Shown one piece after another: positions 43,680 to 56,519 of a stretch of DNA of 64,000 bases. Below the pieces are notes generated by a model. It was not told the origin of the DNA. It did no database searches and saw only the letters and a program-made list of their open reading frames with translations. This DNA comes from Schistosoma mansoni (taxonomy: Eukaryota > Platyhelminthes > Trematoda > Strigeidida > Schistosomatidae). Position 1 is the first letter of the stretch; each line of letters starts with the position of its first letter. The position numbers were made by a program, and so were the translations under genes. The stretch spans positions 16,083,753 through 16,147,752 of the forward strand of contig NC_031500.1 in the NCBI RefSeq assembly GCF_000237925.1, read 5' to 3'.

Positions 43680-44490
43680 TCAATATGATAATTACTAAAT
43701 ATAGTACTTATTTCTGTTTTCCTGTATGATATTCTGTATAACATACGATATTCTTGTATTAAGTTAACAATGAACTATACTCACTATATGATTTGTTATA
43801 ACTGTAAGTATTATGTAATTTTATTCTAATTATTAATCAAAATGGGTATATGAATCAATATATAAATGAGTGTATTTCCGACAAGGATCGTCGTTGTTAT
43901 TCGTGCTTCTGACTGATTGTGAAATATATTTTCCTCTTCAAAACTTGGACTGTTTTCTCTCTCTCTCTCTAGTTAACGGGACTCGGATTGATCGGATTAG
44001 TTATTTTATTGGTCATCGTTTCACAGAGTCTTCGTTCCGTTCTCAGATTAGTTGAACTCGTATTCTCTTCAAACATAGTAAATATAGCGATGAGGTGAAC
44101 TTATAACCTCTTCAAACATAACATAGTCACACACACACAGTGAGTTCAGAGTACAAATCAATAATAAGATAGAAAACCACATATTTAATTGTTAGTGGGC
44201 TAAGTGCCTGTTTGTCTACGCTCAATGACCTATCATACTTTAATTTCACTACCATACATCAGACGTGTAGTTGTATGAGGTGTTTGATGAATGTATTAGT
44301 TCATTTAATTTTCTCACAAATGGATATCAATTAAAAATGTTTAGGTCTCTAAGTAATTAATCTTACTGGAGTTAGCGATTAGCGACGTTAACTACCATAG
44401 TCAATGTAAGATTTTCGAGTTGAATCTCATCACTAAATGTAATCGGCTTCCAGTTGAAAGACAAACAATCCACTCATTCAATATATATTT
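43680..44490. other. Unassigned intergenic sequence
   Basis: (CT)n at about 43957-43971 and (CA)n at about 44130-44142. No gene recognised. Confidence 0.4.
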
Positions 44491-44494
44491 GTAC

Positions 44495-44771
44495 TGTGGT
44501 GTATGCTACTAATATCGACAGACGTAAGTAGTATGTATCACCAATCGAAAGTGAAATGTCTGGTGGTTAAAGTTTAGGAAGATAGAAGAAAAGAGAACGA
44601 GAACAGGGGATGATTAGTATGGAAACGAAGGAACAATAAAGTCTGAAACGATTGATTGACATTTTGCAAATGAAGTATTTACTGTATGATTCTCAGATTT
44701 TACTAAGAGATTATCTAATTTTCCATGCAAATACATTCGACTAGTCCTAACTTGTATTCTCGTCCACTACA
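44495..44771 (-). mobile_element. Solo LTR, Gypsy-type (Boudicca-like), well kept
   Basis: 277 bp with TG...CA ends and a 4-bp target-site duplication gtac (44491-44494 and 44772-44775). No internal region, so a product of LTR-LTR recombination. The clean duplication suggests it is among the younger LTR copies here. Confidence 0.8.
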
Positions 44772-44984
44772 GTACTTCTTGTAGTCATATGCTGTAAATT
44801 ATGTTCCAGTTATGATTTAAAATCCTCATATATGTGACACATTTATTAACTGTTTAGAAATCCCCATCAAATTACAACACGTATATATAGCAGAAGAAAT
44901 TCAATTATACAACCTTATTAATTATCTGAAAACTGGCAAGGTTTACGGTAAAGTACATCGTTTAGGGTTACAGTAAACAAATTT

Positions 44985-45270
44985 CAGGATTTTTTTTAAT
45001 AGTTGAAATCATGAGTCAATTAAAGCTGGACCACCATGGAAAACCTGGAAGCACTGGACGGTCGTTTCGTCCTATTGTGGGACTCCTCAGCAGTGCGCAT
45101 TCACGATCCCGCCTCGCCAGATTCGAACCCAGGAGCGCTTAACCACTAGACCACTGAGCCGGCATCCAACCATGGTAATGTCTAACTTCAACCAATCCAC
45201 GAAGTTGAACAACCGTTCACCATTGTCTTTGGTGAGTTAATATCTCACAACAGATTCTTAAAGTTGAGAT
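44985..45270 (-). mobile_element. Family S SINE with intact hammerhead
   Basis: Minus-strand copy: hammerhead at 45051-45096, tRNA-like region about 45100-45175, leader to 45270. The head is slightly shortened compared with 40370-40745. Confidence 0.82.
45051..45096 (-). ncRNA. Hammerhead ribozyme, all core positions intact
   Basis: Read on the minus strand: stem I gcactg/cagtgc (six pairs), core CTGAGGA, stem II GTCC/GGAC (four pairs), GAAA, a minimal stem III (C-G plus gacc loop) and GTC cleavage triplet. This fits the CUGANGA...GAAA...NUH rule fully. Activity is inferred. Confidence 0.75.
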
Positions 45271-45535
45271 AACTAACATGTTATGTTAACTTAAATATGT
45301 GTATACGTTGAACGAATATGTTATATTCATAATCAAAATAAATATAGGTTAAATAGGGTGAGAGAAATAATAATAGAATTACAATTATTTATCTTTGTTT
45401 ACTTATACTGATTGGAATGACCTTGAGCGGTTATCGATTTTTCTATCATTAATTAATTCAGTGAACAAAATTTTGTTGTTCTACTAAAGATAGATAGTTT
45501 CTTCATAAATCAATACTAGTTATGAACAAACCATT
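45271..45535. other. Unassigned intergenic sequence
   Basis: AT-rich, nothing recognised. Confidence 0.4.
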
Positions 45536-45559
45536 GAAAATTAAAGCCATCAAGCCTAT

Positions 45560-46760
45560 GAATAAAACTAGTTTTGACAAGTTTCATTCGGTGAGCTAAT
45601 TGGTTTAGCCATGGAGCTCTCATTTTTCTTCTGAAAAACATCATCAGCACAAACGTCAGGTACAAGTGAAGTGTTCTAATTTATCCACATATGACTCCAG
45701 TTTGTCTTGTCGGCCTCTATTTTGATTGATTGTTCTTGACTTTTAACCTATCATTGCCTACATCTTTATTATGATTGTATCTCTGTTTGATCTGATTCAT
45801 GGTCTTATATTTGTCCATGTTGATTCTGAGTGGTTTATAAATTGAATTGATTCTGATATTTTTGTTGATTAGTGATTGACTTGATTGTCAAGATTCTAAA
45901 GATTCTCTGATGTTCTTAGGATTCCCTCTCCCTGGAATTCCAACCTTTTTTCCATTTCAATGTGTGTTCACAATTTTTCACATATAAGATGACTTGTTTA
46001 CCAAAGCCGACACAAGAAAACTAGAGACTCAAGTATATCAGAATCTAACATACACAGGTCATGTTCTCAATTACTTTATTACCACCCAAAGAACTCACAA
46101 AATCAACTCCGTACAAAGTTTATTTAAAAGATTGATAATATACTGTAACACAGTTACAGAGCGAAAAGATGAAAAGTAATATCTAATGCCTATTTCTCAA
46201 ACGAATGGTTATCCACACAGCTTTGTCGGAAAATATCTACTCAACTCATTAGAAAAAAACGAGACCATTTGTAGAAACTAACAAACGGACCATCCTATAA
46301 AGGACAGATCAGAGATCATGCAATTCGTTTAGTATGGGTTTAGAGCACAAAATATCAAAAATACTTTATTCAATCTTATGCAAACCAAAGGACGCAATTA
46401 AAAAGGTAGAAAAACCAAACATCACTAACGAAACGGACCGTTCCAATTGCGAAAAACATTATATCGGACAGAGTGGACGCTCACTTCATTTTCGCCTGAT
46501 GGTTTGATTCCATGAAACAGTTAGAATGCATTTACCTTTTAGGTGGAGATACAATTAAAATGAAGAGGTAGACAATGACAGGTTAAATGTCATCAATAAA
46601 CAATCAAGATCGAGATTCACAAGAAAAGCTGTGAGTCATATGTAGATAAATTCGAACACATCACTTATACCTGAAGTTTGTGCTGATGATATTGTTCAAG
46701 AGAATAATGAAAGTTTCAAGACTACACTAAAATCATCCACCTGACCTACATATATACAGT
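45560..46760 (+). mobile_element. Penelope-like element remnant with inverted ends
   Basis: Coding remains: RT C-terminal region (GHVLNYFITTQRTHKINSVQ, about 46045), a QTNGYPHSFVG-type block (about 46200) and a GIY-YIG-like part (KHYIGQSGRSLHFRL, about 46450-46495), the order found in Penelope elements such as schistosome Perere-10. About 60 bp at 45645-45705 recurs inverted at 46630-46695. Many frame breaks. Confidence 0.6.
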
Positions 46761-46844
46761 CTTATGAAATTGGTAATTTTATTAATCTGCGTCTTGAACT
46801 AGCATTGATTGTATGTTCGTAGTATATATTTCAAAAATGTACAA

Positions 46845-47215
46845 GTATTGATAAACAATTGTCTACACATGATACTCAATGTCCGTTGGTCAGATATCAT
46901 CAGCAACAGCCTACTGTGGGAGAGAACAAACCAGACTCCATTTGAATAGGAAATTAGGAAAAGACGTTGGAAGTGGATAGGATATACATTAAGGAAATAA
47001 TAAAACTGCATCATGAGGCAAGCACTAACTTGGAATCCTGAAGGTAAACAGAAAAGAGGAATACTGTGAAACACATTGTGTTGAGAATCGGAAGCACATA
47101 TCAAAAGGATGAACAACAATTGGAAAGGATTTCGCAGGACATAGTTGGATGGAGAATGTTGGTGAGCGGCCTATGTTCTTCCATGAGAGGTAACAAGCGT
47201 AAGTAAGTATATATT
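46845..47215 (+). mobile_element. LINE family B 3' end
   Basis: Family order from VYINNCLHMILNVRW-like block to [11 protein letters not shown] and a gcgtaagtaagta tail at 47197-47210. Confidence 0.75.
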
Positions 47216-47344
47216 TCTATTATATTTAGACGCTCCTATATGGGTATCAAAAAACATTGGAATAATTTTCCTCAACTTCATCAAAACGTTTGTTTGCTCC
47301 AAGTGTACTTACAAAAATCTTTTGTGCTATCATATACACATCAA

Positions 47345-47440
47345 TAGTACTTATTTCCTTATGCCTGTTACTCCCAATGGAGCATAGGCCGCCGACCAGC
47401 ACCGGAAGTAGCCTCCGGAGGAGCTACAGGCGGAGTTACA
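47345..47440 (-). mobile_element. LINE family B 3' tip, short
   Basis: About 95 bp matching the family's last bases (minus strand) next to the agctacaggcgga block also seen at 10160-10205. Confidence 0.6.
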
Positions 47441-47632
47441 CATCAATAGTATAAATTGTAAAATGATCGGAACAAAGTCATTCGTAATTATTTTATTAGC
47501 ATTATTGATCATTTTGTTCAATCTAACCTTGACAGTAACCCAAATTCTTTTACACAGTTACGTCAATTATTAAGCCTCTAATTTGTGGCAACCGATGACT
47601 CTCTCCCCCCTCTTTTTCTCTCTCTCTCCCAC

Positions 47633-47669
<37 letters not shown>

Positions 47670-47890
47670 AGAAACTGGATTACTGTCCACCCAGATTATA
47701 AATTGACGTGAACTATAGGGCATCTACTAATGCAAAAAGAATTTTGTCTCAGGAGGATTTTGTAAGTGTTGCGGTTTTTGAGGTTCACAGTTAAATATTG
47801 GAAGTTCAGTTGACCATCGAACAGTATGAAACATGTCACGGTAATATATGCTTGATTGGACATAGTTTCAATAATGGATTAAAAACAGCT
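47441..47890. other. Intergenic with (CT)n and (TA)n microsatellites
   Basis: Pyrimidine-rich run at about 47600-47632 followed by (TA)n at about 47637-47664. Nothing else recognised. Confidence 0.4.
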
Positions 47891-47894
47891 CGTC

Positions 47895-48290
47895 AGTAGC
47901 CAAAATCACCTACTGATCTTGGCCAGACCATCACATAAACCTGGAGTTACTGGACGGTCGTTGTGTTTTAGTATGGGATCCCTCAGAATTGTGAATCTAT
48001 GACCCCCCCATCAGGGGATGAAACCCTGGATCGCTTAAAAACTTCTAGACCAATGACTCTGAATCCAGTTGTGCACATGTCTAACTTAAATCAATCCATA
48101 ATATTGTGCAATACTCATCCATTGTTTATGATGGACAACTGTATCACACTACACTGATCATTGCCACTGGATAGAACACCAGGAGTTCAGTCTTGAAACG
48201 AACACTCAGTGCTCCCAGCTTTTGAATGGTGGTCTAGTTAAGATCAGTTTGTCATTTAAACTATGATCATTCTAAAATCTCTCAACAATA
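47895..48290. mobile_element. Family S SINE, old, with foldback remnant
   Basis: Minus copy (about 47895-48140) including a decayed hammerhead and tRNA-like region, then a short plus-strand 3' end (about 48205-48290). Poorly preserved. Confidence 0.55.
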
Positions 48291-48754
48291 GCAGTCATAG
48301 GAAATGTTCAAACCAGAAGTCCTTGTAAAACGAAAAAAGGATTTGAAAATGTACAATACGTTTGTGCTATAAATTGTCATTAAAGTCTTTGCTTTTTAAT
48401 ACTAGTGATTTTCATGTAGTGATAATCTTAATACTTCAACTAGAATTCATCATAGAATGAAATAGCTCGTTAATTACAAAATTTATTAAGCTTTCTTAAA
48501 GGACAGTGTAGGGTTATATTGATTGATTGACATTTACAGATAAAAGGAGTTTCAAGGCTACAATAATTTCAATTAAGACAGAGATTTTTTCTCTTTATAA
48601 CTGCGAACAAAAGTGAATTATAAATCACGTAGAGGTTTCTACGTTCGGTCTTTATTAAAGTTTGACCGGAGATATAAAATTGCATCGTTTAGTAACCGTA
48701 ATACAAATTTTAATGATAAAATTTATTGACTGTTGAAGAGATAACACAGTTTAT

Positions 48755-49715
48755 TTAATTACGCCTGTTACCCCCAATGGAGCATAGGCTACCGACCAGA
48801 GTTCCCCAACACACTCTGTCCTGGGCCTTCTTTTCTAGCTCTATCCAATTTCCGTTCATTGTTACCATGACTGTCTCCATTTCTCGGTATAATGTATTAT
48901 TTGGTCTTCCTCTTCTCCTTTGACCTTCAGGATTCTAAGTGAGGGCTTATCTTGTGATTTCCTCAATGTGTGTCCTATCCACCTCCAGCACTTCTTCCTG
49001 ATTTCTTCCTCCACTGGAATCTGATTTGTTCTCTCCCACAGTTGATTGTTGCTGATAGTGTCTGGCCAACAGATCCGAAGTATTTTGCATAGACAACTGT
49101 TAATAAACACTTGTATATTCTGGATGATGGCTTTCGTAGTCTTCAAGTTGCCGCCCAACACGGTAGAACTGTCTTGACATGTGTATTGAAAATTTTTATT
49201 TTGGTGTTAGTTGACAATTGTTTTGAGTTACAGGTGTTCTTCAGTTGTAAATATAAATGAACGAATCGGGCGAGGAAATTTCTTGTGAATATGCTGCTCT
49301 TGCTTTGCCGATCCGCGTCTCCACATTTGCATCAGATTCACCGTGTTCATCAATGATGCTGCCAAGATATGTAAAGGTTTTCACATCCTCCAAAGCTTCT
49401 CCGTCAAGTGTAATTCGATTGGCGCATGCTGTATTGTATCTTGCTTTTCACTTCATGTATATTGAGACTTACTGCTGCGGAGGCTGCCGCTTTACTGGTC
49501 ATCTTCCCTACATTTGTTGTTGCGTTTGTGATAGAAGAGCCAGATCATCTGCGAAGTATAAATCGTTCAGTTGCATCCTAGCTGTCCATTGCATCCCGTG
49601 TTTCCCTCCACATGTTGACGTCTTCATGATCCAGTCGATCACCAGGAGAAAGAGAAAGTGTGAGAGTAAGCAGGATAAGACAGCATTTTTACTTATTTTT
49701 CCGAGCATTTTCGAT
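48755..49715 (-). mobile_element. LINE family B (RTE-like), 3' kilobase with catalytic box
   Basis: The most complete family B copy here. Minus-strand blocks: FLFLLVIDWIMKTSTCGGKH (about 49670-49610), YFADDLALLSQT (about 49545-49510), GSIIDE-type region (about 49330), then [19 protein letters not shown] and [20 protein letters not shown] to the 3' end at 48755. FADD is intact. 5' truncated; at least four frame breaks. Confidence 0.85.
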
Positions 49716-49719
49716 CAGT

Positions 49720-50485
49720 GGTACATACTGAAAAACTTATTAGCTACTTACAAACTAATCGCATTTATTTCTTTATGTATGTGATAAATTTGATTCTTGA
49801 GTTTGTATTCTCATAAAATTAATCATCACATACCTTTTCTCTGATTTAAAAAACAAACAATTAGTTTTGTCATATCCTAAGGGAGAATAAATGAGTAGCA
49901 ACTGCTAGGGATTAGTTATGGATCATTATTACATATATTCTTTCTGTATAACTATTACGTAGCTATATTATATGTCTATTCTTATTCCTCTTATTACAAG
50001 CTTCTATTTGACCTATTGACTACTATTATATGATTTACTGTTCTGAAGTTATTATCAATTTATTAGTTACAGTCTCTCACATTCACAGCCACTTTTGGCT
50101 TAATCTTGTATGAACGATATTTTTTATTTTATTATGTGATGCGAACTGATTTGCTTGTAGATGAACGTCATGTGTTTGATATACATGATTCATATGGCGG
50201 AGGCTGATATTTGTGTTCTGGACTGAACCGGTTGGGATAGACGAGAAGCTACTGCTTCAGAAGACTAGTAAGAAATCAGAGTTGAATCTAGGCTGCAGGT
50301 TAATGTGTCATTGGTTGGGCTCAGTGTCAAGGTGGTTAACTCGTGTCCTATTTGGAGATCTTATCTCGTGATATATTCTCACGGCAGAAGGACATAACAG
50401 GTTGGACTAAACAGTTCATAGGTAATTTCGGGAAAAGTCATTTGATTTTTACCCTACTTTTCGAAAAAAATTTCTTCTAATTATT
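49720..50485. other. Unassigned intergenic sequence
   Basis: 50150-50460 has a repeat-like composition (atacatgattcatatggcgg, ggttgggatagacgagaagc) but matches nothing else in the window. Confidence 0.35.
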
Positions 50486-50504
50486 TTTCAGCTAATGGAT
50501 TTGT

Positions 50505-51145
50505 TTATCCTGATTATTACTTACCTCTCATGGAAGAGCATAGGCCGCTCACCAACATTCTCCATTCAACTATGTCCTGAGGAATTCTTTCCAGGTGCTC
50601 TTCATCCTTTTGATATATGCTCCCAATTCTCAACACAATGTGATCCACAGTATTTTACTCTTCCGTTCACCCCCAGGATTCTAAGTTAGTGCTTGCCTCA
50701 TGATGCAGTTTTATTATTTCCTTAATGTATATCCTATCCACTTCCAACGTCTTTTCCTAATTTCCTATTCAAATGGAGTCTGGTTTGTTCTCTCCCACAG
50801 AAGCTGTTGCTGATGACATCTGACCAACGGACATGGAGTATCTTGTATAGACAACCATTTATAAAAACTTTTACCTTTTTTATTATAGTTGTAGTAGTTC
50901 TCCATTTTCAGCTCCGTACGGTAGAACTGTCATGAATTTGATATTGAAGATTCTGAATTTGATGCTGGTCGACCATTGTTTTGAGTTACATATGTTCTTC
51001 AACCGTGGGAATAACATCCTTGCTTTTCCGAGCCTTGCATTTACGTCTGCATCGGATCCTTCTTGTTCATTGATGATGCTTCCCAGGTACGTAAATGTCT
51101 CCACTGAACGATGTCAGCTGACAGTAAATTTCAGGGCTTGACCAC
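50505..51145 (-). mobile_element. LINE family B 3' piece
   Basis: Minus strand: [40 protein letters not shown], then the C-terminal region down to 50505. At least three frame breaks. Confidence 0.8.
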
Positions 51146-51329
51146 CTGTAAAGAGCAAAACATTACGTACACAGTCAACTTTGCTGTGTCGTACCTCTAA
51201 TTTCCTGATACTTTATCTGAATTTTGCTAAAGGATTCAGGTTAGGTAGGTAATTAATTGATATACAAAAGTGTTTAGAATGTCAAACATCATAAGAAAAT
51301 CGCCAATCGGCAGCTTACACTTTAATGAG

Positions 51330-51570
51330 TAAACATCCACTTATTTAACGCGCTTATCATAAAGTTCATACTTAAAACCCTGAACTGATTTTGTACTTCA
51401 ACTTTGGATACATTTTCGAATTTCGGAAAGAAGGGAAGCGCATTACATTTTCGCACTCCAAATAGGGGCCGTATAAGTCTGTTAAAAATGCAGTGAAAAT
51501 TTCTGCTGTCAAAACGGCAAAAAATGTTCCTCAACGTTATCAGTGTATGGTTTCTTCTGTGGGCGCTTTT
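51330..51570 (-). mobile_element. CR1-like LINE fragment
   Basis: Minus-strand translation NIFCRFDSRNFHCIFNRLIR matches the IFGQFDGRTFHIIFKSFIRP block of the LINE at 53881-56500. Degraded. Confidence 0.6.
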
Positions 51571-53380
51571 GTCACAGTTTCGCTGAACGTTTGTTTGGAT
51601 ATTGTTAATGTAACAGTAGAATGTGTGCATAAAAACATATACGAAGACTGTGATGGGGTTAGTGGAGAATTTCAGGCGTTGTTTAGGTATTTTCTGAACC
51701 CGTATTGCATGTAAATAAACCGAAAACGAAACTAGGATGACTTTCGTGTAATAAGGAAGTCGAGTCACGATTTGCCGTATGAGATAACAGCAAATACAAA
51801 GCGTATAGCAAACGTTAATTAAAATGGTAACCACCAAATTAAGTAAAGTTTAGAAGGTTTAGATAACCTGACCATTTCGTAAAAGGCTGGTGCAAATAGC
51901 TTATTACCTAGCGTTAAGTGATATATTGCGTACGACGAAGTGTCTAGTTATGACATGAACCAAGATTGTTCGTGTACATGCAATACGTTTTTCCACAGTA
52001 TAACGACTTACGAGTCAGAAATTTACATGATTGCAACTAAAACCTGATGGCAGTGACAGAATATATGACTGCTCTACGTGAAAGCAACTACGAAAAGTTA
52101 TTAGGCATCATAAACATAGTATAAAATAATCTAATGCAATTATGAAACTCTCATGGGTTACTATTGCTCCCAAGTAGTCAAAATTTGAAGTATTCAATGA
52201 TTAGAATATGGACTATATACGAGGTACAGTAGACTGACTTTGTACAAGTCCAAGATTATTTAAGCTAAATATGTAGCATTGCCTGACGAACAGTTTAAAC
52301 GAGGTCTAATTTATGGCTCAAACTCACAGTAAATTCCTAGCATTGGTATCATCTGTTTGGCCATGGAACTCAGCAGTTGGAGATTAGGCTGGGGGTGGTC
52401 AAGTAAGTAGAACATTCGGGTGGACAGTTTCTGATATAAAATGGTTGATAGTGATTAAACAGAAAGATGAATCTATAATCGACAGTTAATCTTGTTACGC
52501 TTATACGAGCGGATAAGTTACGGACAGATATGCGTTCATGTTGCCTTGTAGCTATAATCACGAGTGGTTGATATTTTAACAGACATATTACACAGGAGCA
52601 TTTACATGCTGCTAATGCTTGTCAAAGGACCACGATAGCTGATTGCAATCGTAGCTGAATGGTTAGTTCTGTCAGTTGTACTAATTATTTAAGTTTATAT
52701 ACTAATCAACACTGATATGAAGCAACGAATGTTCACAGTAATTGATTAACATGAGCGATGATAAAAATGAAGAAGAATAAATATAGAATAGAACAATATA
52801 GATTATCATGATAGGTTGCGTTATTCAAAGTCTTGCTCATCAGTGTAGCTCATCAACATTGATAATCTCTGTCAAATGATTGGAAGCCTACTCGAGTTAG
52901 ACAGGAACTGTGTGACGAACCAGCTAACTTCGAAGCCACACCTCGCGGTCAGCATCTAACGTGGATAAACTCTTTCGACGTAACAAAGTGTTATGGCTGT
53001 TTTGAAGATCATATAATACAAAAGACGTTATTATGGAATTATATTAGTAAGGACGAGTACAGATAAGTTAGTGAGACTACCACCGCATGAGCCAGTTCAT
53101 GGTATACAATGGTATACAATATACTGATGCGCGTTGGTTGTCTTTGACTTTGACGGGGATCGATGGTCTGTTCGATATTCAGTGATCCAACTTCCGGATG
53201 ATTTGACTAGGGCTCAGTGACATTTTACTGACCCTACAAGCCTACCAGGATATTCTGTAACCTGGGAAAATGTAAAGTATACAATGGCTTTAAAATACTT
53301 ATTATTTCAATATGACTGAGACCATTTTATTAACGGTAAACAGATACCTAACACCTTGAGCCTATTGGTAAGGCATGTAT
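51571..53380. other. Unassigned intergenic sequence
   Basis: No exon or named repeat recognised in 1.8 kb; ORFs here are short and without domains. Confidence 0.4.
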
Positions 53381-53384
53381 TATT

Positions 53385-53605
53385 CACCTAAAAAAAACTT
53401 TTCGGAAATCGATCTTTCATTCGCTACCCGAAATGGTGGCTGATCTGCAGGTTGGTAATGCAGAACATGAATCATCCTGGAACCGTTCTGTTTGGGAGAA
53501 AAGGAGTTTAAAGATAATATGTAGTTGAGTAAACCATCGTTTATCAGAAATTTCGTAACCTTTGAGTGTATTGCAAGATGTTCTACTGTCACCCAAGTTT
53601 GAGGT
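53385..53605 (-). mobile_element. CR1-like LINE RT fragment
   Basis: Minus-strand GLLNYILSLNSFSPKQNGSR resembles the YLLTLKFFSPQQHGLRKGHS block of the plus-strand LINE next to it. It is on the opposite strand, so it is a separate insertion. Confidence 0.55.
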
Positions 53606-53880
53606 TTGGTGTGTTTTCAAGTTTCAAGTTGTTTTGGAAAGCACGCATATTTAGTGGATATGAAAATATCACGCTGATAGTTTTTCCAGCATTAAAGCCG
53701 CCTCTTTCAGTAAAGCAATCTAAGCCACACTCGTGTTAGGGCACGTCCACTTGTTTAGGAGCCTCAGTTTTTAAGACCCCAGTTTCGCGCTTAGGTTCCC
53801 TATTAAAACCCTTATTGAGTCACAAATTTCTGAAGTATAAATACAAGAAATTCACCTTTAATCGACTCAATAAATCGTAA

Positions 53881-56500
53881 AATGGAATCCCGAATCCATA
53901 GAAACAATGAGTCAACCTTCATTGAACACCGAAGACGCTTTTCGAACGGAAAGTTTAGTTGTGGTCATCTATAGGAAGCCCACTGCTGACATCGAGTACA
54001 ACATTCGTATGCTGGAAGGATTAACCCACTCTACGCGTCTTGGATTCTCTCATATCCTGATTCTAGGGGATTTCAATCTTCCTAGAGATGACTTCGCGGA
54101 ACATACCTATATTGAAGGTGATAACTCGACTGAAGCTCGGTTCTTCAACCTCATCGGGGATCTGGGATTGTTCAAAAACAGTCAGACGCCGTCGCGCTTA
54201 GACTGGGTATTTACAAATGAAGAACTCCTAGTCGACAACCTCTCAATTTTGGCTCCCCAATGGAAAAGCGATCACGTCATTACATCCTTCAGTTTTGTCA
54301 GCAAAACTGGGCTGAGATATCTCTTCAACAACAGGCAATGGAATTTCGAACGGTTGAATGTGTCAGCTCTACAGGACTATATCCAACAGGTGGATTGGAA
54401 TGTTCACCCCCAACTCGAAGTGGATGCTCATTTGGATTTCTTACTACACACGCTCTTATGTGCTACTAAGCATTCAGTTCCTCAAACAGACCCTAAAAGC
54501 TACAACCAACCTACAGTCATTAAGAACCGCACTCTTCGTCTGCTAAGCTGCAAGAGGCACTATCGGGATGGATACAAACGAACTGATGACAACGGCTCGT
54601 ACAGGCAATACAAACATATAAGGAACATATGCACAAAGACAATAAGAGAGGACAGGCTTCAGTAACAGACCAGACTTATCGATAAATTTGTCTCCAATCC
54701 GAAAAGCCAATCGACAAACCAAAACTGGAAGTTCCCAACTACTAGGTCCTAATGGTCCGGTCTGTAACGACGGGGACCCGCTAACCTTTAGGCTGAACGA
54801 TACTCGGACATTTCAACCATCCCATATCAACTACACTGATGAAAGCACCATCTGCAACTGCATAGGACTTTCCGAAGTGAACCTGAGCGCTGACGTCGTG
54901 TTACGTGAACTACAGCACCTAAGAAAAGACACTTCACCTGGTTTATTCTGCTATACTGAGGGAAGCAGCTTCAATCCTGGCAGCACCGCTTAGCTTGATG
55001 TTATCACACTCGCTAAGCCGAAGCAAACTACTGGAAATTTGGAATCTGGCTCACATCACACCGATTTTCAAAGGAGGTCGACGCAGCGAACCCTCAAGCT
55101 ACCGACCGTTGCCCTTTCTCTCTATACCTTCTAAAATTATGGAGTCCCTGATATGCGATGGTATACACGACTACTTATTAACCTTAAAGTTCTTCTCACC
55201 CCAACAGCATGGTCTCAGGAAGGGTCACTCTTGTTTGACCAACCTGCTGACTGCGGTGGACATATGGACAGCCACTCCTTATCTCTAAGGGAAGGTTGAG
55301 GTCAAAAGCTTTTGATAGGGTCAATCATACATGTCTTATCAAAAAGCTTAAACGGTTGGGTATCTAACCACCTCTAATCGACTGACTCACTTCATATCTA
55401 AAAGATCGACAGGGTGAACTTCACTTTCAGGCTATGGAATGTCCTAATGGGGTCCCCCAGGGCTCATTACTAGGACCTCTTCTCTTCTTGATTTATATAA
55501 ATGATCTTCCACAACAAGTATCGTCCGACTTATTGAATTTTGCTGAAGATGCGAAACTTTGGAGAGAGAGATACGCAACCAACAGAACATACTGGCACTT
55601 CAGGAGGATCTAACTCGAATTCAATGTTGGGCAGACGACAACGGACTTACCTTCAACACATCAAAGTGTAAAAAAGAAGTCCATCTGTGACATGTTGCAG
55701 ACTACAGTTACAGCTTAGGAAACTCCTCTCTAGAAGTATCCCAAGTAGAAAAAGATTTAGGAGTGTTGGTACCTTATGATCTGAAATCGTATGCGAACTG
55801 TGACAAAAACGCCTCTTAAGCAAACCTTGCACTGGTAACATTGAAGCTCATTTTTGGCCAGTTTGACGGTAGAACCTTCCATATAATCTTCAAAAGTTTT
55901 ATTCGTCCTCATTTAGAGTACGGAAACATAGTATTTCCTCCCTCCCTCCAAAAGGATAAGGACACTCTGGAACGTATACAACGTCGAGCCACGAAATCAG
56001 TTCGGGGACTCAAATTCAAACCTTATGAAGAGCGCCTCAAATCACTTAACCTTTACCCGTTAGAGTACAGGCGTCTTAGAGGTGATCTTCTTATGACTTA
56101 CAGTATCCTTAATACTTCTGGTCATCCCCTTAAACATCTTCTTAAGCTTAGTCATAACACTAACCTAAGAGGTAACACCCAGAAATTGGAGACCCTACAT
56201 AGCAGAACAGACTGCAGAAACGACTTCTACTCCGTTAGAGTTGTCAAGTGCTGGAATTCGCTGCCGACTGAGCTAGTCCAAGCGACCTCCCAGGAGTCCT
56301 TTAAGAGGAAACTTGACTTATTCTTAAGGACTAAGGATAACATATTATTATGATTTACCAAATTCCTTTTTTTCCTCTATTATCGTTCATATACCTAGGT
56401 TTTCGCCTGGAGGTATTGGTGATCCACTGCTACCAGACACGGAAGCCCGTTAAGCGAAAGCTTCTTCTATTCCGTCCTCAACCATTTGAACCATTTGAAC
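53881..56500 (+). mobile_element. CR1-like LINE directly upstream of SNRPB
   Basis: Endonuclease (open for 252 codons, 53907-54665) with ILILGDFNLPRDDF, RLDWVFTNEELL and SDHVITSFSF; RT with HITPIFKGGRRSEPSSYRPL (about 55035), SPQQHGLRKGHS, NGVPQGSLLGPLLF (about 55450), NFAEDAKLW (catalytic box FAED in place of FADD) and a C-terminal block open for 170 codons (55841-56353). 3' end has a tandem aaccatttg repeat at 56480-56498, the CR1 style of tail. 5' truncated within the endonuclease; about four frame breaks. Confidence 0.87.
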
Positions 56501-56519
56501 ACCGTTCAAGTTCAAAGAA

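Noticed and set aside
45560-45605. Possible hammerhead at the left end of the Penelope-like remnant (gaatgaaacttgtc on the minus strand)
   Set aside because: A GAAAC...GTC part is present but no CTGANGA core with a pairing stem II could be found.
49257-49784. 175-residue plus-strand frame
   Set aside because: It is the antisense of the LINE B RT region, which has the FADD box on the other strand.
51322-51837. 171-residue minus-strand frame that looks like a membrane protein at its start
   Set aside because: Its second half is a degraded CR1-like RT block; the hydrophobic first part has no support.
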